Notes under the pieces: generated by a model | What the model saw: only the letters and a program-made list of their open reading frames with translations | What the model was told of the DNA's origin: nothing | The model's database searches: none | Translations under genes and position numbers: made by a program | In this document: positions 58,096-64,000 of the stretch, piece by piece | How the letters are laid out: every line of letters begins with the position of its first letter | Numbering within the stretch: position 1 is the first letter of the stretch | NCBI GenBank assembly: GCA_900471485.1 | Contig: UCEU01000001.1 | Span: 124,001 to 188,000 of the forward strand | Source: Hyphomicrobiales bacterium | GTDB lineage: Bacteria; Pseudomonadota; Alphaproteobacteria; Rhizobiales; Rhizobiaceae | DNA: 64,000 bases | Direction of reading: 5' to 3'

Positions 58096-60177
58096 TCAGT
58101 CGATGAAGACGCCGACGCTGGCGGCGCGGCCCATGGCGTCTATCACGGTCAGCTTCGAATACCCACCGCCATCGGGCATCCATTGATTGGTGCGGCGGCG
58201 GGAAAGGTCGGGAAGGGGCTTGCCGTTGGCGAGCCAGCGGAAAGGCGCGCGACCGCCCTGCAGCTTCAGCATCAGCGGCGAGAGATCGCCGTTCCTGGCG
58301 CCGAGATCGACGTGCGCGCCCTCCGGCGGATAGACGATCTGCGGCGCCGTCTCGCGGCCGGATGTGGCAAGCAGGCCGCTTGCGGTGATTGCGAAGCGGC
58401 GCTGGCTGATCGGCAGCTGCGCCTGCGCGATGCGCACCGCGCCGGATGGCGGGCGGGGAAGCGGCGTGGTCGCGATGCTGGATTTGGCGAAGCCCTCGAA
58501 CAGGATCGGCGCCGCCGTGCCGTAGCCGGTGAGGCCGGGGGCCGCGCCATTGTCGGGACGACCGACCCAGACGCCGAGCACATGCCGTCCGTCATAGCCG
58601 ACGGACCAGGCGTCGCGGTAGCCGTAGCTGGTGCCGGTCTTGTAGGCGATGCCGCGCTGGGCGGCGCCGGCGGGCGGGATGACGCCGGAGAGGATATCGG
58701 CGACATTCCAGACCGCGACCGGATCGAGCAGCGCCTCGCCGTCGATCGTGCCCGGCTGGCCGGTGACGCCATCGCCGAGCCGCACCGGCTGGCCGCGATT
58801 GGCGAGCGCCGTATAGAGCTGCACCAGATCCTTCAGCGTGGTACCGAGGCCGCCAAGGCCGATCGCCAGCCCCGGCGTTTCGTTCGGTGGCAGCACCGGA
58901 CGCACCTCGGCGCGGCGGAAGCGGACCAGAAGCTTGCCGGGATTGACCGCATCGAGCAGCTTCACCGCCGGCACGTTCAGCGACAGCTGCAAGGCCTCGC
59001 GGATGGTCACGTCGCCCTGGTAGCTCATGTCGAAGTTGCGCGGCCGGTAACCGAAGAAATCGGCCGGCCGGTCCTCGATGATCGTCTCCTGGCTCACCAG
59101 TCCTTCCTCGAAGGCGAGGCCGTAGATGAAAGGCTTCAGCGTCGATCCCGGCGAGCGATTGACACGCGTCATGTCGATCCAGCCGGAGCGGCTGGCGTCG
59201 AAGTAATCGGCGGAACCAACCTCGCCGATGATATCGCCGGTCTGCGCGTCGGCCATGACCATGGCGATCGAAAGTTTCGGTCCGAGTTTCCGGGCCGCGT
59301 CGCGGGCAACCGATTCCAGCCCCTCCTGCACCGGCTTGCGCAAAGTGGTCAGGTGCTTGGTCGTATCGGGATACTTGCGTCGCGCCGCTTCCGCGACATG
59401 CGCGGCAAGCGCCGGCAATTGCATGCGTTTTGCCGGCACCAGCGTTGCTTCGGCGCGTTCCGCTTCACCCTCGCCGACGGCTTCCGCCACCGCCACGCGA
59501 TCGAGCACCCGCTTGCGGGCGGCTTCGGCGGCGGCGAGATTGCGGTCCGGCCTGCGCTTTTCCGGCAATTGCGGCAGCGCCACGAGGAGGGCGGCCTGGG
59601 CGACCGTCAGGCGCTTCGGCTCCTTGCCGAAATAGGCGAGGCTCGCGGCGCGCACCCCCTCGAGGTTGCCGCCATAGGGCGCGTGAGTCAGATAGAGGTC
59701 GAGGATCTGCTCCTTGGAAAGCCGGCGCTCGATCTGCACCGCGCGGGCGACCTGCAGCAGCTTCGCCGAGAGCGACCGGCCCTGCCGGGGTTCGATCAGG
59801 CGCGCCACCTGCATCGACAGCGTCGAGGCGCCGGAGACGATGCGACCGTTGGTGACAAGCTGAAGTGCTGCGCGGCCGATCGCCAGCACGTCGATGCCGC
59901 CATGCTCGTAGAAGCGGCGATCCTCGTAGGCGACGAGCATCTTCAGGAACTGCGGATCGACATCGCCAACCCCGGTCTTCAGCCGCCAGCGGCCCTCGGG
60001 CGTGGCGAAGGCGCGCAGCAGCTGGCCGTCCTTGTCCAGCACCTCGGCGGAGACGACATCGGCCTTGTCGAGCGGCGGCGGGAAGGCCCGGTCGGCGGCG
60101 TAAAGCGCAACAACCGCCGCGCCGGCAAGGGCGATGCCGGCGGCGGCTCCGATCGCGAATGTGCGCCTCAGCCTCAT
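58096..60177 (-). CDS. pbpC: Penicillin-binding protein 1C (bifunctional peptidoglycan synthase)
   Basis: The 693-residue protein has an N-terminal membrane anchor (about 6-28). A GT51 glycosyltransferase domain follows with the EDRRFYEHGGID and GASTLSMQVARLI motifs, then a transpeptidase domain with SPGSTLKPF (SxxK), SLNVPAV (SxN) and KTGTSYGYRDAW (KTG). A C-terminal BiPBP_C domain (about 600-693) closes the protein. It polymerises and cross-links peptidoglycan. The start overlaps the stop of the macroglobulin gene by ATGA, the conserved yfhM-pbpC arrangement, so both products likely act together in envelope repair or defence. Confidence 0.93.
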   Translation of the reverse strand: MRLRRTFAIGAAAGIALAGAAVVALYAADRAFPPPLDKADVVSAEVLDKDGQLLRAFATPEGRWRLKTGVGDVDPQFLKMLVAYEDRRFYEHGGIDVLAIGRAALQLVTNGRIVSGASTLSMQVARLIEPRQGRSLSAKLLQVARAVQIERRLSKEQILDLYLTHAPYGGNLEGVRAASLAYFGKEPKRLTVAQAALLVALPQLPEKRRPDRNLAAAEAARKRVLDRVAVAEAVGEGEAERAEATLVPAKRMQLPALAAHVAEAARRKYPDTTKHLTTLRKPVQEGLESVARDAARKLGPKLSIAMVMADAQTGDIIGEVGSADYFDASRSGWIDMTRVNRSPGSTLKPFIYGLAFEEGLVSQETIIEDRPADFFGYRPRNFDMSYQGDVTIREALQLSLNVPAVKLLDAVNPGKLLVRFRRAEVRPVLPPNETPGLAIGLGGLGTTLKDLVQLYTALANRGQPVRLGDGVTGQPGTIDGEALLDPVAVWNVADILSGVIPPAGAAQRGIAYKTGTSYGYRDAWSVGYDGRHVLGVWVGRPDNGAAPGLTGYGTAAPILFEGFAKSSIATTPLPRPPSGAVRIAQAQLPISQRRFAITASGLLATSGRETAPQIVYPPEGAHVDLGARNGDLSPLMLKLQGGRAPFRWLANGKPLPDLSRRRTNQWMPDGGGYSKLTVIDAMGRAASVGVFID

Positions 60178-63100
60178 TTCGGTGCCGCCACGACCTCCAT
60201 CTTGCCGGTCGCGGTGCGTGCCGAAAGCTGTGGGCGATACATGTCCTCGACCACGGCGGCCGGATGGTCATAGACGCCGGGGGTGACGGCGCGCACGACA
60301 TAGGCGACGTTGATCTCGCGGTTGTCACCTTCCGAACGGTTGAATGCCGCGACGAAACGGTCGTTGCGGAACTCCGTATGGGCGGCGGTCACCTCGCCGA
60401 TCCAGTCGAAATTGGCGAGCTGGGCGCTGTCGACCAGGTTCGGATTGTCGATCTGGAAGCCGGCCGGCAACAGGTCGGTGACGACGATGCGTGACGGCCA
60501 ATTGTTGCTCTCGGTGACATGCACGACGACGACATAGCGTTCGTTCTGCCTGGCTTCGCTGACATTCGCCTGCTCGCCGTCCATCGTGTAATAGGTGCGG
60601 TCGATGGCAAAGCCATCGCCCCCGGCCGGCAGCGGCACCGCGGGTGCCGCGACCGTGGTCACCACGGCCGAAACCGCATCGCTGGTCTGGTTGGTGAGCG
60701 TCAGCGCGTTGTTCATCAGCGCATCGCCGCTCATCTTCGCCATGTAGGCGCCGCTGTGCTCAGCGCCGTTGACGTTGATCTTCAGCGAATCGTCACCGCC
60801 CTGAATGGCGCGCGCGGCAAGCAGCATCCAGGCCTGTTCCTGGGTGCTGGTGTATTTGCTGCGCTCCCATTCCTTGGCGACGGCCTTGGCAAGCTCCGGT
60901 ACGACGGGCGGAACCGGGCGGCTCTCGGCTGCCAGCGCAAGGATCGCGGCGCCGTCGCGCAGCACCGAGCCGTAATCGGTGCGCGAAAGGTTGACGCGGG
61001 TGACCATCGACTGCTCGGACATCTGCAGCGCGTCGAGGAAGATGTTTTTCGAGCGCGTGGCATCGCCATAAAGCGCCAGTGCGGCGGCGATATGGGCCTT
61101 GGCGAGCGGCGTCGGGAAGTCGTTGATCATCGTATCGGCGTAGTAGCGCAGATCGCTGATCGCAGCCTTCTTGTTGCGGGCGAGAACGTAGAGCGCATAG
61201 GCGATCTGGTCGCCCTGGTCCTTGACGTTGACGTCGTAGCTCAAGGCGTTCTGGAGGTTTTCCAGCGCCTGCGCGAAGGCGCGGTCCGGCACGTCGTATT
61301 TCTCCTCGCGCGCACGCGTCAGGAAATCGGTAACGTAGGAATCGAGCCAGAGGTCGCCGCTATCGGGCCCCCAGAGGCCGAAGCTGCCGGCGGATGCCTG
61401 ATAGGAGAGAACCCTGTATATCGCGTCCTGAACGCGCTTCTTCACGTCTGCATCGTCCTCGAGGCCAGCCTGCTTGGCGAGTTCGCTGAGATAGAGCAGC
61501 GGCAGCGCGCGGCTCGTCGTCTGCTCGGCGCAGCCGAAGGGATAGCGATCGAGCGACATCAGCAGCGCCGGGATATCGAAGGCCGCCGATCGCGTGACGT
61601 TCACGCTGACGGATGCGCCCGGCAGGATGCTGTCGGCAAGCAGCGCCTTGTCGACGGTGAGCTTGGCGCCTGGCTTCAGAGCGAGAACGCGTCGTTCGGT
61701 GACCGGCAGCACGGCCGGGCGAACCGGCACATCCAGCGTCTGGTCGAGCGACAGGCCCGAGGCGTCGGAGAGATTGATCGCCACGCTGCCGTTGCCCGGC
61801 TGGCCGCCGGTGACCGCGAGCGTCAGGGACGACTTGCCGCCGGCTTCGAGACGGATGGTTTGCGCGGCATTCGCCACGGTGACCGATTCATTGCCTGTCA
61901 CGGCGAGCTTGTAATCGCCGGCGGGGGCATCGGTATTGGCTATGTCGAGGCGCAGTTCGGACGTGTCGCCGGGCGCCAGGAAGCGTGGCAGGCTCGCGGT
62001 CACGACCACGGGATCGCGGATGATCACATCCCGGGTCGCATGCCCGACGCCTGATTTCGACCAGGCGACCGCCATCAGCTTGGCCGTGCCGTTGAACTGC
62101 GGGATATCGAAGCTCACCGTCGCCTTGCCGTCGGCATCGAGCTTCACCGGACCGGAGAAGAAGGCGACGAGCTTCTGCGTCGGCGGGCTTGCCTGCAGCG
62201 CGATCGCGCCGCCGTCGCCGCCGGTGCGGAGCTTGCCGGTCGCACCGAGCGAGCCGTCGATCAGGCGACCGTAGAGATCGCGGATTTCAAGGCCGAGCTG
62301 GCGCTGGCCGAAGTACCAGTCCTCCGGGTTCGGCGGCTCGTAGCGTGTGAGGTTGAGGATGCCGACATCGACGGCGGCGACCGTCACATAGGCGTCCTCG
62401 TTGGCGCCGGCGCCTGCCACGGCGAGCGTGATGGGCAGCGGGCCGCGCGGAAGCATCTTCTCCGGCGCGTCGATCTTCACCTGCAGCGCGCGTTCGGCGG
62501 GATCGACCTTCAGCCACTTCACGCCGATGGCGCGCATCGGCATGTGGCTGTCCTGCGCATCGCCGGGGCGGAACAGCGTGGCGGTCACATAGGCGCCGGC
62601 GCCCCAGTCGGCGGTGACGGGAATGTCGATCTCGCCGCCCTTGTCGCCGATCTCGGCATTCTGCACGGCGACCAGCGTTTCGGTCCCGGCTGCGATCATC
62701 AGCTGGCCGGCATAGCGGGACGAGACCTTGAGCTTAGCGGTTTCACCGATCTTGTAGCTGTCCTTGTCCAGCGCGATTTCGAGCGCATCGGGCGTTTCGG
62801 TCGATGTCGCCTGGACGAACCAGCCGGCGTCGAACTCCACGCTCGACGTCGGACCATCCGCCTCAGTGCTTTCCACCTCGAGGCGGTAGCGCCCCCAGCC
62901 GACCGGGGACGAGATCTTGGCGCCGTCGAGCGTCGCATCGGCGGTGCCGTTGCCGACCTGCTCGGCATTGTAGATCGGCTCGTACTTCCAGGCCGTGCCG
63001 TCGCGGTACCACTGATAATCGCGGTTGAGCTTGAAGAGCTTCCAGCGCAGGCCCTTCATCTCCTCCTTCGTGCCATCGGCGCTGACGCCGATCACGGTGA

Positions 63101-64000
63101 AGTTGGCGATCGAATTTTCGCCGAGATCGCCCGAGAATTCCGGCTTGATGCCGATCATCGGGCCTTCGTTCTTGACCGGGATGACGAGCGAGCGTTCGAT
63201 GGCGCGACCACCGGCTTCCTGCATACGGATATAGACGGTGGCGTTCAGAAGCTGCGTCGTTGCCGGCAGCTCGCCCACCGTCAGATCGGTGACGCCTTCG
63301 CCGTTTTCGTCGAGATCGGGCAGCCCCTCGATGGTCTGCCGCGAATCCTCGCTGGCTTCCTCGTCGGCAAGGCCGAAGAAATAGCCCGGGAAGGCATCCG
63401 CCTGGCGGGTCGGCTTGATGACCACGTCGCCTTCGAGCGTCAGGCCCGCGGCCGGCGCGCCATAGAGATATTTGCCCGAGATGTTGACTGTTGCGGGCGT
63501 GTCGGGGCCGATGACCTTGGCCTCCGTCTTGATCTCCATGTCGGTCCTGTCGGGCACGAAGTCATCGACGAGGAATGTCTTCGTCGCGATCGGCGAGCCC
63601 TTGGGGTCGGTATGGATATTCATCGTCCAGGTACCGCGCATGGCGTTTTCCTGGATCGGCAGGTCGATGTTGTAGCCGCCGATATTGCTCGTCTGGCTGA
63701 CGATGCGGCGATCCTCGACGCCATCGGGGCGCATGAAGATGAAGGTGAGCGGCAGGTTCTCCACGGCCTTGCCGTCGACATCACGGGCGAGTGCCGAGGC
63801 ATGGACCGTTTCGCCGGCGCGGTAGATACCGCGTTCCGTCCAGCTCAACACATCGATCGCGCCGGGCGAGGCGCGGCCCGTGACGCCGCGGTCGGACAGG
63901 TCGAAGCCTGCGCGGGTCATGTCGAGGAAGACATAATCCGATGTGCCGTTGCGGGCGGTGACGACGGCAGGCGTCAATGCCGCCGTGGCGCGGATCAGCC
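60174..64000 (-). CDS. yfhM: Alpha-2-macroglobulin family protein (YfhM-like), 5' end beyond window
   Basis: At least 1,275 codons of the C-terminal part are present; the frame stays open to base 64000, so the signal peptide and first domains are missing. Visible regions are macroglobulin-type beta domains (MG1-6) such as ARDVDGKAVENLPLTFIF, the bait-like region, the thioester site GCAEQTT (bases about 61518-61535) and a following alpha/alpha complement-like domain (YLSELAKQAGLEDD, LWLDSYVTDFLTRAREEKYDVPDRAF). The CAEQ thioester means it can covalently trap a protease. With pbpC it forms an operon for protecting the periplasm, based on known homologues. Confidence 0.93.
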   Translation of the reverse strand, partial: LIRATAALTPAVVTARNGTSDYVFLDMTRAGFDLSDRGVTGRASPGAIDVLSWTERGIYRAGETVHASALARDVDGKAVENLPLTFIFMRPDGVEDRRIVSQTSNIGGYNIDLPIQENAMRGTWTMNIHTDPKGSPIATKTFLVDDFVPDRTDMEIKTEAKVIGPDTPATVNISGKYLYGAPAAGLTLEGDVVIKPTRQADAFPGYFFGLADEEASEDSRQTIEGLPDLDENGEGVTDLTVGELPATTQLLNATVYIRMQEAGGRAIERSLVIPVKNEGPMIGIKPEFSGDLGENSIANFTVIGVSADGTKEEMKGLRWKLFKLNRDYQWYRDGTAWKYEPIYNAEQVGNGTADATLDGAKISSPVGWGRYRLEVESTEADGPTSSVEFDAGWFVQATSTETPDALEIALDKDSYKIGETAKLKVSSRYAGQLMIAAGTETLVAVQNAEIGDKGGEIDIPVTADWGAGAYVTATLFRPGDAQDSHMPMRAIGVKWLKVDPAERALQVKIDAPEKMLPRGPLPITLAVAGAGANEDAYVTVAAVDVGILNLTRYEPPNPEDWYFGQRQLGLEIRDLYGRLIDGSLGATGKLRTGGDGGAIALQASPPTQKLVAFFSGPVKLDADGKATVSFDIPQFNGTAKLMAVAWSKSGVGHATRDVIIRDPVVVTASLPRFLAPGDTSELRLDIANTDAPAGDYKLAVTGNESVTVANAAQTIRLEAGGKSSLTLAVTGGQPGNGSVAINLSDASGLSLDQTLDVPVRPAVLPVTERRVLALKPGAKLTVDKALLADSILPGASVSVNVTRSAAFDIPALLMSLDRYPFGCAEQTTSRALPLLYLSELAKQAGLEDDADVKKRVQDAIYRVLSYQASAGSFGLWGPDSGDLWLDSYVTDFLTRAREEKYDVPDRAFAQALENLQNALSYDVNVKDQGDQIAYALYVLARNKKAAISDLRYYADTMINDFPTPLAKAHIAAALALYGDATRSKNIFLDALQMSEQSMVTRVNLSRTDYGSVLRDGAAILALAAESRPVPPVVPELAKAVAKEWERSKYTSTQEQAWMLLAARAIQGGDDSLKINVNGAEHSGAYMAKMSGDALMNNALTLTNQTSDAVSAVVTTVAAPAVPLPAGGDGFAIDRTYYTMDGEQANVSEARQNERYVVVVHVTESNNWPSRIVVTDLLPAGFQIDNPNLVDSAQLANFDWIGEVTAAHTEFRNDRFVAAFNRSEGDNREINVAYVVRAVTPGVYDHPAAVVEDMYRPQLSARTATGKMEVVAAPK

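Noticed and set aside
58183..60273. Very long plus-strand open frame (696 codons)
   Set aside because: It is antisense to pbpC, which has all catalytic motifs; the frame is a GC-driven shadow with no recognisable product.

Overview
This is a 64 kb high-GC chromosomal or megaplasmid segment from an alphaproteobacterium, most likely a member of the Rhizobiaceae (Rhizobium/Agrobacterium/Ensifer type). The call rests on the gene families present: a bacterial xylitol dehydrogenase, an RHE_PE00001/DUF1612-type protein, a DUF993 protein, a CueR-type regulator next to a YHS-bearing copper ATPase, and a RIME-like intergenic palindromic element. I see no rRNA, tRNA, CRISPR array, intact insertion sequence, prophage or replication origin. 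The window reads as catabolic, transport and surface genes, with several distinct islands.

Layout. 1-7.7 kb: the end of an ABC exporter, xylitol dehydrogenase, a RIME-like element, a flavoprotein disulfide reductase coupled to a DUF4126 membrane protein, glutaryl-CoA dehydrogenase, 3-hydroxyisobutyrate dehydrogenase and an EamA transporter. 7.7-10 kb: a decayed NADP oxidoreductase pseudogene carrying a GGCTTAG heptamer array, then an SDR gene divergent from a LysR regulator. 10.3-17.2 kb: a minus-strand siderophore island (ECF sigma, FecR, STN-bearing TonB receptor, FhuD-like and FhuB-like proteins) that lacks an ATPase gene. 17.4-30.2 kb: a type I secretion and giant adhesin locus made of a TolC-like lipoprotein, a BapA-type protein of about 1,934 residues with 16 Ig-like repeats, an ABC transporter, an HlyD adaptor and a tightly linked protein of unknown function with a predicted helical toroid.

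30.7-33.1 kb: exported MsrB plus a DipZ-like thiol transporter with a methionine-rich linker, which look like envelope methionine sulfoxide repair. 33.1-40 kb: a complete ribitol locus (LacI-type regulator, ABC importer, ribitol 2-dehydrogenase, pentulose kinase) with a perfect palindromic operator candidate. 40-43.3 kb: an MFS exporter, acylphosphatase and a flavin monooxygenase-like protein. 43.4-46.7 kb: a three-gene catabolic operon (Gfo/Idh/MocA, DUF993, TIM-barrel isomerase) of unknown substrate. 46.7-51.6 kb: a YdeP-type molybdopterin oxidoreductase, a YqjM-type ene-reductase and the DUF1612 protein.

51.8-56.8 kb: a Bax-inhibitor-1 homologue, an ECF sigma/anti-sigma pair, and a copA-cueR copper efflux operon with a textbook CueR operator. 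56.9-64 kb: an amidohydrolase, then penicillin-binding protein 1C translationally coupled to a thioester-containing alpha-2-macroglobulin that runs off the window end. The least explained item is the toroid protein encoded 3 nt after the type I secretion adaptor. It could be a dedicated accessory of the adhesin.
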